This document shows positions 23,508-32,394 of a stretch of 33,140 nucleotides of DNA, piece after piece. The stretch covers positions 1 through 33,140 of the forward strand of contig JAKQVC010000242.1 of the NCBI GenBank assembly GCA_029571985.1. Reading direction: 5' to 3'. This DNA is from Bacteroidota bacterium (lineage in GTDB: Bacteria > Bacteroidota > Bacteroidia > Chitinophagales > BACL12). Numbering within the stretch: the stretch's first letter is position 1; the number at the start of each line of letters is the position of its first letter. The translations under genes were made by a program, and so were the position numbers. Below the pieces are notes generated by a model, which saw nothing but the letters and a program-made list of their open reading frames with translations, did not search any database and was not told the DNA's origin.

Positions 23508-24376
23508 ACGGCCGGCATTTTGAGTTTCCAACGACGGTGCGACCATAAATAAGGGGCTGGATCCTGATCAATATCTTCTTCCAGCATGCGCATAAATCGT
23601 TGGGTAAGTTCGACCGGTTGCAAACGCTGCGGGTTTTCTTCCAACATGCGGAAGCGAATTTCATACTGATTGCGTTTTATGCGGTGAATAGTACTGTAAA
23701 CAACCACATAATCATATTGCCGGGCTATTTTTTCCATGCCGGTCACCACAGCGGTGTCCTGACGCACAAACTTCACCCAGTGATGTTCCTTTGGATTTGG
23801 CGATTGATCGGCTATCATCACCAATAAAGTTTGTCCCTGCTGATGATCAAGTAAGTGCGAAAGCAGTTTGCGTTTGGGTATTAAAAAAATACTCAGACGC
23901 GTTCTGCTTTTATACATCAGCCGTTCAAAATAGGGATTTGACAAGGGTTTATACGCTGCCTTCAACGGCATGGGGGTTCGTTTTGCGAGCGCACCTCCTC
24001 CCCATTCCCAATTCCCATAATGGCCTAAAACGAACATAACATTCCGGCCTTTATCAATTTGCTCCTGTACGATATCAAAATTGGTAATGCGGCACCAACG
24101 GGCAAGCTTTTTATCACTAATTGTAAAGGATTTTATGGTTTCCATCAGTGTATCGCATAAATACACATAGAAATCATCTGCAATCACTTTGATTTCAGCA
24201 GCTGTTTTATAGGGAAAGGCATTATGTAAATTCCGGTATACTACTTCCTTTCGATAGCCTCCGACATTTTTCAGAAAAAAGCGCAACACATTGCTGATTC
24301 CACGCAACACAAACATCGGCAGCACAGAAAAGAAATAGAGAAACGGCAGCAACAAATAAAACCCAATAGCACGCAT
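23504..24376 (-). CDS. LpxL/HtrB-like lipid A acyltransferase
   Basis: 290 residues from ATG 24376. The frame extends to ATG 24412, but a -7 element at 24383-24390 lies within that extension. An N-terminal membrane anchor (GFYLLLPFLYFFSVLPMFVL) is followed by the H-x4-E catalytic motif H119-E124 (VLGHYGNWEW), LVMIADQSPN and a C-terminal YLWSHRRWK, all typical of late acyltransferases of lipid A biosynthesis. It transfers a fatty acyl chain, probably from acyl-ACP, to a lipid A precursor at the inner membrane. Which chain and position are unknown. Confidence 0.9.
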   Translation of the reverse strand: MRAIGFYLLLPFLYFFSVLPMFVLRGISNVLRFFLKNVGGYRKEVVYRNLHNAFPYKTAAEIKVIADDFYVYLCDTLMETIKSFTISDKKLARWCRITNFDIVQEQIDKGRNVMFVLGHYGNWEWGGGALAKRTPMPLKAAYKPLSNPYFERLMYKSRTRLSIFLIPKRKLLSHLLDHQQGQTLLVMIADQSPNPKEHHWVKFVRQDTAVVTGMEKIARQYDYVVVYSTIHRIKRNQYEIRFRMLEENPQRLQPVELTQRFMRMLEEDIDQDPAPYLWSHRRWKLKMPAV

Positions 24377-24382
24377 GTGGGG

Positions 24383-24390
24383 CAAAATTA
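24383..24390 (-). promoter_or_regulatory. -7 element of the acyltransferase gene
   Basis: TAATTTTG on the minus strand lies 6 nt before ATG 24376 and decides against the upstream start at 24412. Confidence 0.55.
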
Positions 24391-24413
24391 GGAAATTTGG
24401 ATGGGAGTGCATA

Positions 24414-24431
24414 TATATGTGTACACATATA
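24414..24431. promoter_or_regulatory. 18-bp perfect palindrome at the pirin/acyltransferase promoters
   Basis: TATATGTGTACACATATA is self-complementary over all 18 bases. It ends 10 bp before the pirin -7 element, so it covers that promoter's -33 region. It lies 23 bp upstream of the acyltransferase -7 box. Confidence 0.7.
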
Positions 24432-24441
24432 ATGAACTATT

Positions 24442-24449
24442 TATATTTG
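24442..24449 (+). promoter_or_regulatory. -7 element of the pirin gene
   Basis: TATATTTG matches TAnnTTTG and lies 17 nt before ATG 24467. An ATG at 24401 in the same frame precedes the promoter and is not used. Confidence 0.6.
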
Positions 24450-24466
24450 AAAATCCTTTACCCAAT

Positions 24467-25354
24467 ATGAAACTCAGAAGCGTAAAAGCGCTGCAATATG
24501 CCGATATGATGGACATGGGCGGTATGCCTGTGCGTCAGCCATTGCCATCAGCCACCATTGAACATGCCGACCCATTCCTGCTGTTACACCATCATCAGGG
24601 AAAGGTGCAAGCCGGCCGACATCCACGGGAGGTTGGGGTAGGGCCGCATCCACACAGAGGGTTTAGTCCTGTAACCTTTATTTTTAAGGGGGATGTGCAT
24701 CATCGGGACAGCAGGGGCAATAGCGCTGTGGTGGCAGCAGGTGGTGTGCAATGGATGGATGCCGGCATGGGTGTTATGCATAGTGAGCGTCCATCCGCAG
24801 CACTAGCCAAGTCAGGTGGGGAACAGGAAATTGTTCAGTTATGGGTAAATACCCCGGCAGCACATAAAATGGATCAACCCAATTACCAGGCTCTGCAGAA
24901 GGAAGATATTCCGGTGGTGCAGGCAGATAAGGGCGAAGGAACTATTCAGGTGGTGGCAGGCAGGTATGCAGGTATTACGGGTCCGGCCCGCACGAAACTG
25001 CAATTGCTCATGTTGCGTGCTGATTTTTCTGCTGATGCGCAACATACCTTCGAAATTCCGACACACTTTCATACACTATTGTATGTAGTAAAAGGCCAAA
25101 TACATGTAGAAAAATATGGTCCGGTGCAGGCTTTGCATATGCTTGAATTTCAGGATGACGGAGAGGCCATTCAATTATCCACTAATCAGGCAACAACGTT
25201 TTTAATTTTAGCTGCTGAGCCTTTAAATGAACCGATTGTGCAATATGGACCCTTCGTTATGCGTAATCAAACCGAGATATTGCAAGCTATGCGCGATTAT
25301 CAAATGGGTAAAATGGGCATCTTAATTGAAGAATTTGAAGAACAAACTTCCTGA
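24467..25354 (+). CDS. Pirin-family cupin protein
   Basis: 295 residues, the usual pirin length. The N-terminal cupin carries the metal-binding set: H61 and H63 (VGPHPHRGF), H105 and E107 (GVMHSERPS). FSPVTFIFKGDVHHRDSRG and the pirin C-terminal cupin (ARTKLQLLMLRADFSADAQ, IPTHFHTLLYVVKGQ) follow. Bacterial pirins bind Fe(II) or another metal; some oxidise quercetin, others modulate partner enzymes, so the role is unresolved. An 18-bp palindrome overlies the promoter, suggesting a dedicated repressor. The gene converges with the T9SS gene with 6 bp between stops. Confidence 0.92.
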   Translation: MKLRSVKALQYADMMDMGGMPVRQPLPSATIEHADPFLLLHHHQGKVQAGRHPREVGVGPHPHRGFSPVTFIFKGDVHHRDSRGNSAVVAAGGVQWMDAGMGVMHSERPSAALAKSGGEQEIVQLWVNTPAAHKMDQPNYQALQKEDIPVVQADKGEGTIQVVAGRYAGITGPARTKLQLLMLRADFSADAQHTFEIPTHFHTLLYVVKGQIHVEKYGPVQALHMLEFQDDGEAIQLSTNQATTFLILAAEPLNEPIVQYGPFVMRNQTEILQAMRDYQMGKMGILIEEFEEQTS

Positions 25355-25360
25355 TACCAT

Positions 25361-27295
25361 TTACTCACGAACCACAACAAATTGCCTGTGCAAATTGTCC
25401 ACCGTAAATGTATAAACACCCGGGGCAAGATCAGGTAATGCAATATGTAATTTTGATTGTGTGCATACGCCTTCAGCTACACGTTCACCCGTAATTGAAG
25501 TGATTGACCATGATTTATTTTGAAAATCAGTTTGCAAGTAAACATATATATCGCTGCTTGCCGGGTTCGGAAATAATTGCAATGCAGGTTGTAAGAGATG
25601 ATTGATATCTGCAACTACATCTGCTGAATCAACAATTCCTGTGCCCATATTATAAAAGCTTCCCGAAGGTGTAATTTCCAATGTAACCGGGCGTACCATA
25701 ACATACGGATATGCTTCACCATCAATAACGGCATAAATATGTTGTGGAAACGTAACAGGTGTTTCTGTTACGCGTGTGTAAATGCCAAACCTTTCCTGTG
25801 CAAGAAAAATATGATAACCTAAAACACCTGTTTCATCTCCTGCAACAATATCGACATCCATCTGATTGTTAGTGCCATCCGAAAGCGTGGCCATTACCTC
25901 TTCAACGGGTGACACAGGATACATCCTAAGGGTAGGATCACCAAGTAAACTGATATGCGTCCATTTTGGAAATAAATTACTGATGTAGGTTGAATTATTA
26001 TTTTGCGTCAATCTGGCCGCCTCACCAATTGTTGCACCCATACCCATTTCATGTGTTTGCCAATGCGGGCGACCAGCCCATGCGTTTGTTAAGGTTGTGC
26101 CACCAGCCAGAGATGCACGCAAAAAATTATCGGGTGAATCCCAGTCACCGAAATAGCTGCCAAATAAAAAGCTGAATACGGTTTTAGTGGTATCAGCAGC
26201 AAAATCGGTAGAAGTGCCAACGCCGCTTGCGCCTTGAAACCATCCGCCACCGCAACCATAGCTCCACACATAGCTGGAATCACGCATCGTTGGAAAAAAA
26301 TCAAGTTCTGCAATGTGATCATTTCCAATCAGCGGTCCGAAATTTCTCCAACCGGATGCTGCGAATGCTTCACCTGCAAAGGCGCCAAAATTATCATCGA
26401 TAAGTGCACGTTGCGTAAAACGGGTTATGCCGTTTCGATACTGATGATTGTTATCCAGATATCTTTTCAACAAGACCGCTTCATCAACACCGAAAACAGG
26501 CAGATTAAACATATCGATACGACCAACTTGTAAATCCACTCTCGATTTAAACACATTCTGATCGTATTTTCCATCACCGGGCACATTCCAATTTTCTGTT
26601 CGTCCTGCAATTGTATTATTTATTGTTTCATCGGTATAATCGGCATCGATATCACCATAAATGCCATCTGCTGGCCATGCGCCCTGGTGTTCAGGGTGAC
26701 CATCCGGATACATATTTCCACTGTATAAAACAGGTACTCTTCCGAATAAAACAATGGCGTGAATAGTTGTATCTAAATTGGCTTCTGTATTAATCATTTC
26801 ATGCACAGCTATCGGTGTCATATCGCGTGCCACTGACAATTGACGAACACCCCACCCATCGCCTGAAATATCTTCCTTAAAGCGATAGAGTTCATTTTCG
26901 ATTGTTGCTATGATGGTTGTATCTACTACCAATAAACAGGTGCCTCTATAATCTGTTATACCTATTTCAATTCCGCTTAATACATATCCCTCGCCGGTTA
27001 TGCCGCTGGAAATATCTCTTGCCACTTTATAATTATAATAAATGCCTGGTTCAACATCCGTATCGGTATAGGTTACGGCAGTGCCATCATAAGTGGCAAC
27101 GGGTGTTCCCCAAGAAACTTCTTCGCGGCCTTTTTTATATATACGATATTCAGTAGCATTTGCATGTGCAGGCCAATGTAGCGTGATGGCGGATGGACTT
27201 ACTTCAGCTGAAATAAGAACAGCATAATCGGAAGTGAGCTGTGCCTGAACAAACAGTGAGCAAATGAGGCAGAGAGAAAGGAGGATTAATCGCAT
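25361..27295 (-). CDS. T9SS-secreted protein with Fn3 and degenerate C25-like region
   Basis: 644 residues from ATG 27295. The frame runs to 27376 over the upstream gene, but MRLILLSLCLICSLFVQAQ is a standard signal. A fibronectin-III-like segment (SAITLHWPAHANATEYRIYKK) comes first. A large region with peptidase C25 (gingipain-type) character follows, ending SLLGDPTLRMYP. Where C25 enzymes have a Gly-His-Gly and a catalytic Cys, this reads SYGCGGGWF and VFSFLFGSYFGDWDS, so the His is not evident and activity is doubtful. The last ~75 residues are a type-A T9SS sorting domain (LFPNPASSDIYV ... LAPGVYTFTV). It follows the ATP-grasp gene by 1 nt (TAACATG), so translation is coupled. Confidence 0.75.
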   Translation of the reverse strand: MRLILLSLCLICSLFVQAQLTSDYAVLISAEVSPSAITLHWPAHANATEYRIYKKGREEVSWGTPVATYDGTAVTYTDTDVEPGIYYNYKVARDISSGITGEGYVLSGIEIGITDYRGTCLLVVDTTIIATIENELYRFKEDISGDGWGVRQLSVARDMTPIAVHEMINTEANLDTTIHAIVLFGRVPVLYSGNMYPDGHPEHQGAWPADGIYGDIDADYTDETINNTIAGRTENWNVPGDGKYDQNVFKSRVDLQVGRIDMFNLPVFGVDEAVLLKRYLDNNHQYRNGITRFTQRALIDDNFGAFAGEAFAASGWRNFGPLIGNDHIAELDFFPTMRDSSYVWSYGCGGGWFQGASGVGTSTDFAADTTKTVFSFLFGSYFGDWDSPDNFLRASLAGGTTLTNAWAGRPHWQTHEMGMGATIGEAARLTQNNNSTYISNLFPKWTHISLLGDPTLRMYPVSPVEEVMATLSDGTNNQMDVDIVAGDETGVLGYHIFLAQERFGIYTRVTETPVTFPQHIYAVIDGEAYPYVMVRPVTLEITPSGSFYNMGTGIVDSADVVADINHLLQPALQLFPNPASSDIYVYLQTDFQNKSWSITSITGERVAEGVCTQSKLHIALPDLAPGVYTFTVDNLHRQFVVVRE

Positions 27296-27296
27296 G

Positions 27297-28190
27297 TTAG
27301 AAATAATTTTGGGAAATAAATTGAGCAAGTTTAGAGGCAGCATCCGGGTGTTTTCTAAACCACAATTCCGGCTCAATTAATTCCAATTCCATTAACAAGG
27401 GAGAGCCATGTATATCGCGTGTAAAATCAACACGAGCATAAGCAGGCAGAGTAGGGCATGAGGCAATGGCCAGCTCTGCAAAAGTAATTTCTTCTGCTGT
27501 GGGTGTATATGGATGCACCGTTCCTCCAAAATCATCCTGAACCCGAAAGTCGCCACTTTTTGCGCGTTTTAAAACGGCATGCGTGAATTGTCCACCCATC
27601 AGCATACAGGAAACTTCACCGAAAGAAAGTATTGCCTCCTGAAAGGGTTGAAACAACATCGCTTCCTGTGCAATTAATTCGCTGAATATCGGTTGAATCT
27701 GTTTAATGGTATCAGCCTCCACCACATAGGTATGTCGCGCTGCACCGGAGACAGCTGGTTTAATGATACCTCTGTTTACGTTTCCTAAAATATTTTCAAG
27801 GGTAAGTGAGCTGCCTTTCTCAATAAATTGTGTTTCCACAATTGGTACACCGGCTTGTTGTAAATCTGCCAGATAATGTTTGTCCATATTCCACCGAACA
27901 GTTTCGATGGCATTGATACAAATCGTTTTATCAGCGATGTGATTCAGCCATTGTGTAAATGCAGCAAAGCGATTAAAATAATCCCACATCGTTCTGAAAA
28001 TGATACATGTAGGTGAGGACCAATCAAATGCAGGGTCACTCCATGAAATGCGCTCAGCAGATAATCCGTGTTGTGCAAATGCATCTATCAGCAAGGCATC
28101 ATCACGCAGGATATTATCAATATAGTCGTTGGTATGCTGTGGATTTACATAGCGATCCTCAGTAACCAAAACGATATCGCGATGTGACAT
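27297..28190 (-). CDS. ATP-grasp ligase of unknown substrate
   Basis: 297 residues. The fold is ATP-grasp: an N-terminal Rossmann-like domain with RTMWDYFNRFAAFTQWL (66-82), the ATP-binding Lys in GIIKPAVSGAARHTYVV (K144), a loop KSGDFRVQDDFGG (211-223), and the metal-binding end ARVDFTRDIHG (D255) with LMELELIEPELWF (E268, E270). This set is that of the RimK/glutathione-synthetase-like, DcsG-like family, which makes an amide from a carboxylate and an amine via acyl phosphate. The substrates are unknown. It is flanked at 1 nt on each side by a small membrane protein and a T9SS protein. It has no signal peptide, so it is cytosolic. Confidence 0.8.
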   Translation of the reverse strand: MSHRDIVLVTEDRYVNPQHTNDYIDNILRDDALLIDAFAQHGLSAERISWSDPAFDWSSPTCIIFRTMWDYFNRFAAFTQWLNHIADKTICINAIETVRWNMDKHYLADLQQAGVPIVETQFIEKGSSLTLENILGNVNRGIIKPAVSGAARHTYVVEADTIKQIQPIFSELIAQEAMLFQPFQEAILSFGEVSCMLMGGQFTHAVLKRAKSGDFRVQDDFGGTVHPYTPTAEEITFAELAIASCPTLPAYARVDFTRDIHGSPLLMELELIEPELWFRKHPDAASKLAQFISQNYF

Positions 28191-28191
28191 G

Positions 28192-28539
28192 TTATTTGTT
28201 ATTTCGGGTAAAATAGGCAGCTGTTGAAGTCAACCCACCGATAATACCCATTGCAATTGCGACGATAAAGAATAAAGTGTACCCGTTTTTAAAATTGAAC
28301 AGGTTTGCCATTTTACCGGACATAATTGAATCGTTTGCTAAGTCTTTAAAGATATAAGCAACCATCCAGGTAATAAATACAATCAGCATGCCTGCAAAAA
28401 ATGCGCGCCAGGCAGATTGATAGTTGACGATAAAAGAAATGAGGAAGGTAAGCGGGGCAAATATCCACCACCATGGCAGGAACGTTTGTCCCGCCATACA
28501 CAGCGCAAAACCGGTGATGATACTGCCTAAATACTTCAT
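28192..28539 (-). CDS. Small hypothetical membrane protein
   Basis: 115 residues from ATG 28539. The frame extends upstream into the Ntn-hydrolase gene, but TGATATG at 28537-28543 places this ATG 1 nt after the previous stop. Four predicted membrane segments follow: LGSIITGFALCMAGQTF, WWWIFAPLTFLISFIV, WRAFFAGMLIVFITWMVAYIF and YTLFFIVAIAMGIIGGLTS. No named family. In context it might serve the same compound as the neighbours, for instance as an inner-membrane accessory. That is inference from coupling only. Confidence 0.7.
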   Translation of the reverse strand: MKYLGSIITGFALCMAGQTFLPWWWIFAPLTFLISFIVNYQSAWRAFFAGMLIVFITWMVAYIFKDLANDSIMSGKMANLFNFKNGYTLFFIVAIAMGIIGGLTSTAAYFTRNNK

Positions 28540-28540
28540 A

Positions 28541-31015
28541 TCAATTAAATCGAATCGAGAATTTTGCGTCTTTAGCTGCTTCTTCTTCGTTGGAATACAT
28601 ATGTAGTATGTAATATTTTCCTGTAGCCCAGCTATCAATAAAGTTGTCGTAATATTTACTACCCGGATTACCACTTTGTCCGCCCGGATAAACACCCACA
28701 GCCTGCACAGGTTCTGTTAATTCAACGATCATGCGCCAACTTGGTCCGTTGCGTTCGCTGGTCGCATTTACGATATTGCGATAACCTCCTGTATGTACAC
28801 CTGTTTTGCTAAATGCCGGAATCTGGCTCAGGTGCATTATCTGCGTGTTTTTATGCTTGTACCAAGTGAGCAACGATTTATCTTCCTTCCGCAGTGAATC
28901 AACAATTTGCACCATGGCCAAGAAACTTAATTCAATTATATCATCCAGTGTTTCTTTTTGATCGGTGGTTGCCTTTACATCATATAACGCATAATCAACA
29001 GGCCAAACCTGCATTGCGTTTACAGTATTATAAATATTCGGTTGAACATAGGCAATAACAGAGTCGCGCATTTCGTCCCATAACATTTGATATAAAGTAT
29101 CCCACCAAACCTGGAAATAGGTTGGTGCTTCAATATCAGGGTCATTCATAAATTTCCACTCCTGAAGTGCCGTATACACTTCGCATGCACTGTTGCCAGT
29201 ACCTTTTTTACAAGGTTCTGATAAATGTCCGAACATAACGGGCAATGCTTCATTTGCATGCAGATTAAAATTGTTCTGCTGCAATTGCTGCATGGTTTCT
29301 ATAGTAGCATCCTGTGTTTTTTCCAGCGATCTGTTGATGATGCGGTTTCGGTAAAATTCAAAATCAAATCCTGTATAATAATACGGATAGGTTTCGTCGG
29401 TGCCATGTTGATTCGCTGAAGAAACAAATCCGCGCTCCGGATTTAAAATATAGGGGTTGTGATCGTAAGGAATAAATCCTGTATAATAATCATCCGGATT
29501 ACTGCCATCTAAAATAAATCTGCCCTGATCCTGTTTTTTCAATGGCAAACGTCCTTGCTGGGTAATGGCAATATCACCATCCTGCGCAGCGAAAACAAAA
29601 TTTTGTGCAGGACAATTAAAATAACTGATGGCGTGTCGATAATCATTAAAATCGGTTGCCCTGTTCAGTAAATAAAACGTTTTAATAGGTTCTCCGGGTT
29701 CAAGTGCTGCCCAGCGCATGGCCAGATGCACGCGTTGTTTTTTAAATGGCGTAGCATCCGGTTCGCGATTAATCATTTCATCGTTGTAAACAATCGGACC
29801 GAATTGCGTATATAAAACCGTATCGATTACAGGATCGCCATCTCGCACCACAATGGTTTCTACACGTTTTTCAGTAGGTAACCATTTTTTACCAAACTTA
29901 TAATTCGTTTCCGTATCATCCTGAAATTCAACCGTATACCAGTCGCGCACATCAATTCCCGCGTTTGTTACACCCCAGGCTATATGTTCATTATAGCCAA
30001 TTACGATAGCAGGTGCGCCGGGTAAACTTACACCATAGCAATTGCTGTTTGGTGTTTGCAATTGAATCTCAAACCATAAAGAAGGCAGATTTAATTGCAG
30101 GTGCGGATCGTTTGCCAGAATGGGTTTTCCGGATTTACTTTTCGAACTGTCAATTGCCCAGTTATTGCTACCTACCTGATTACGTCCATGTTCTGTTTCA
30201 AAAATTTCCAGGACTTTTCTGAAATATCCACCTCTGATAGCCTGTTGTAAGGTGTCATTTGAAACAGCTGCAAAGTCATATGTTTTTTCCTTTGGAATGA
30301 TCGGGTCAATTCCGGCAGGCCTGTCAGGAAATAATAATTCGAAATCTTCTTTTGATAATAATTTGCGCAAATTGGAATACTCCATGTCATCATCGTAACC
30401 GGTGAGCGTGCTGCTCATGTATTGTAATAACAAAGCTGAGTTTAAAACCGTCCATGGTTCCGGTTTGTAATTCAGTAATTTAAACTCAATCGGCAATTCT
30501 TCATAACCATCGTTTAATATTTCATCGATGTATGCATTAACGCCATCCGCATAAGAAGTCAGGCATCCAAATAGAGCGCTATCGGCTTTCCATAATTCTA
30601 CATTGCGTTCAGCAGCGTAAACCATACCCATTCGGCGCTGTTCAAGGTCGTAAGCCACAAAACGATCTCCAAAAATTTCACTGAGTCGGCCACCGGCTGC
30701 ACGGCTTTGGATATCCATCTGCCAGAGGCGGTATTTGGCAGTTACATACCCTTGCATGAAATACAGCGATTGATCATCTTCTGCAAAAATGTGTGGCACC
30801 AGACGTTCGTCGAAGTACACTGAACCACCTACATTGGGCTTAATAACTGGCACCTCCACATCTGAAAAAGCTTGTTCAGTTTCAGCGTTGGCCATGAAGC
30901 CACGCACTGGATCCATGAGTTTGCCTAAAGGTGGCAAACCAGCGATGCCTGTATCCAAAATGAATATCAGGGCAACCGGGATCAGAAATAACAGAAAAAT
31001 CTTAAAATACCGCAT
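28541..31015 (-). CDS. Penicillin-acylase family (S45) Ntn hydrolase
   Basis: 824 residues with an N-terminal membrane anchor or signal (about 5-20). S45 architecture: an alpha part (VYFDERLVPHIFAEDDQSLYFMQGYVTAKYRLWQMD), a linker, and the beta subunit expected to start at Ser283 in VGSNNWAID, the autoprocessing and catalytic residue. LANDPHLQLNLPSLWFEIQL and AWGVTNAGIDVRDWY are conserved S45 stretches, and the end has GPSWRMIVEL and GVYPGGQSGNPGS. Such enzymes cleave amides (penicillins, acyl-homoserine lactones, other N-acyl compounds) in the periplasm. The natural substrate is not predictable. It lies 33 nt after chrA and 1 nt before the next gene. Confidence 0.9.
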   Translation of the reverse strand: MRYFKIFLLFLIPVALIFILDTGIAGLPPLGKLMDPVRGFMANAETEQAFSDVEVPVIKPNVGGSVYFDERLVPHIFAEDDQSLYFMQGYVTAKYRLWQMDIQSRAAGGRLSEIFGDRFVAYDLEQRRMGMVYAAERNVELWKADSALFGCLTSYADGVNAYIDEILNDGYEELPIEFKLLNYKPEPWTVLNSALLLQYMSSTLTGYDDDMEYSNLRKLLSKEDFELLFPDRPAGIDPIIPKEKTYDFAAVSNDTLQQAIRGGYFRKVLEIFETEHGRNQVGSNNWAIDSSKSKSGKPILANDPHLQLNLPSLWFEIQLQTPNSNCYGVSLPGAPAIVIGYNEHIAWGVTNAGIDVRDWYTVEFQDDTETNYKFGKKWLPTEKRVETIVVRDGDPVIDTVLYTQFGPIVYNDEMINREPDATPFKKQRVHLAMRWAALEPGEPIKTFYLLNRATDFNDYRHAISYFNCPAQNFVFAAQDGDIAITQQGRLPLKKQDQGRFILDGSNPDDYYTGFIPYDHNPYILNPERGFVSSANQHGTDETYPYYYTGFDFEFYRNRIINRSLEKTQDATIETMQQLQQNNFNLHANEALPVMFGHLSEPCKKGTGNSACEVYTALQEWKFMNDPDIEAPTYFQVWWDTLYQMLWDEMRDSVIAYVQPNIYNTVNAMQVWPVDYALYDVKATTDQKETLDDIIELSFLAMVQIVDSLRKEDKSLLTWYKHKNTQIMHLSQIPAFSKTGVHTGGYRNIVNATSERNGPSWRMIVELTEPVQAVGVYPGGQSGNPGSKYYDNFIDSWATGKYYILHMYSNEEEAAKDAKFSIRFN

Positions 31016-31048
31016 AATTCAAAATCGCCTAAAGTTAACGAATTCCTC

Positions 31049-32380
31049 TCAGCCAACTATCCACATCATCAACCCCATGGCGGCACTAATGCCTATCCAA
31101 AGAGGCATACTCACCTTGTACTTATGTAAGGCAATAATAGAAACGCCTATCCATATCAAAGCTGTTATATTCAGGGTTTGAAAATCTATTTCGGCAAACT
31201 GTTGGTGGTGTTTGCCAAATAAAACAGCCTCTGCAAAGTAAACAGTGAGGTTAAGTATCACCCCTGTAATCGCGGCGGTTACAAAAGTAAGGGCTTGTTT
31301 CACATGCGGATTATCCTGTGTGCGCTCAATAAGTGGTCCTCCTGCAAAAATGAATAGAAAGCAGGGCAGAAAGGTATAATAGGTGGTGGTAAATAGCCCC
31401 AAAGTGCCCAAGAGCAGGGAGTTTCCGCCAGTGGTATAACCGCCCATAAAGCCAACAAAAGCCAACACCATAATTAAGGGCCCGGGTGTGGTTTCGCCTA
31501 ATGCCAAACCGTCGATCATGTGCATGCTGTTCAGCCATTCATAGTGATACACTGCTTCCTGGGCCACATAAGGCAATACCGCATAGGCCCCACCGAAAGT
31601 GACAAAGGCAGCTTGTGTGAAAAAGGTAATCAGGTCATGCCAGAACGAGGCATACGCACCGCTAATGGCAAACAGATAAGGAATAAGCCATAGCGCAGAG
31701 AAAATGCCTATTTGCCGCAGAAGCTTTGACACCTGAAAACGGGTATGTGGAAGTGGGGAGGTTGTAGTTAAAAAATAGCCCTCCTCGTCTGTTCTGGTGT
31801 CTTTGGCTGCATGATTACCTGTGCTTTTACGCTTTTTGTTCAGGTATATGCTGATGAAGGCAATTGCGAAAGATGCGGCAAGTATCCAAATAAAGGAGAT
31901 TTTGAAGAAAAAAATGGCAATAAAACTGCCGATTGCCAGCAGGTAGTGCATCCAATCGGTTAGCGATCGTTTGCCAATTTTAATCATGGCGAGTAAAACG
32001 ATGGCTACGACAGCCGGTTTTAACCCGGTAAACAAGCTTTGCACCCAGGGGATATCGCCAACGGTAACATATAAAAGGCTGAGTATCAACAGAATACATG
32101 CAGATGGCAGCACAAACAGGATACCTGCTGCCAATCCACCGCGTGTGCCATGTAGCAGCCAGCCGGTATAGGTAGCTAGTTGTTGTGCTTCCGGCCCGGG
32201 CAGCAGCATACAATAATTGAGTGCGTGGAGAAATTTACGGTCGCTGATCCATCTCTTTTTATCGACGAGATAGCTATGCATGATGGCAATTTGTCCAGCC
32301 GGTCCGCCGAAACTTATCCATCCAAGTTTAAACCAGAATGCCAAAGCCTCTCTAAATGTAGGTTTAGCCGGGGCAGTCAT
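31049..32380 (-). CDS. chrA: Chromate transporter ChrA (two-domain CHR family)
   Basis: 443 residues, a full-length two-half CHR protein with about ten membrane segments. The first half has FGGPAGQIAIMH (24-35) and LLPGPEAQQLATYTGW (59-74); the second has TFGGAYAVLPYVAQEAVYHYEWL and ALGETTPGPLIMVLAFVGF. ChrA proteins export chromate, and the family also includes anion carriers of unknown substrate. No ChrB or reductase neighbour is present. A lipoprotein gene lies 14 nt upstream and the Ntn hydrolase follows after 33 nt, so they may share a transcript. The functional link between them is unclear. Confidence 0.88.
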   Translation of the reverse strand: MTAPAKPTFREALAFWFKLGWISFGGPAGQIAIMHSYLVDKKRWISDRKFLHALNYCMLLPGPEAQQLATYTGWLLHGTRGGLAAGILFVLPSACILLILSLLYVTVGDIPWVQSLFTGLKPAVVAIVLLAMIKIGKRSLTDWMHYLLAIGSFIAIFFFKISFIWILAASFAIAFISIYLNKKRKSTGNHAAKDTRTDEEGYFLTTTSPLPHTRFQVSKLLRQIGIFSALWLIPYLFAISGAYASFWHDLITFFTQAAFVTFGGAYAVLPYVAQEAVYHYEWLNSMHMIDGLALGETTPGPLIMVLAFVGFMGGYTTGGNSLLLGTLGLFTTTYYTFLPCFLFIFAGGPLIERTQDNPHVKQALTFVTAAITGVILNLTVYFAEAVLFGKHHQQFAEIDFQTLNITALIWIGVSIIALHKYKVSMPLWIGISAAMGLMMWIVG

Positions 32381-32394
32381 GGTCGGGTTGGTGT

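Noticed and set aside
26089-27156. Plus- and minus-strand frames inside the T9SS protein gene
   Set aside because: These are out-of-frame shadows of a well-supported coding region.
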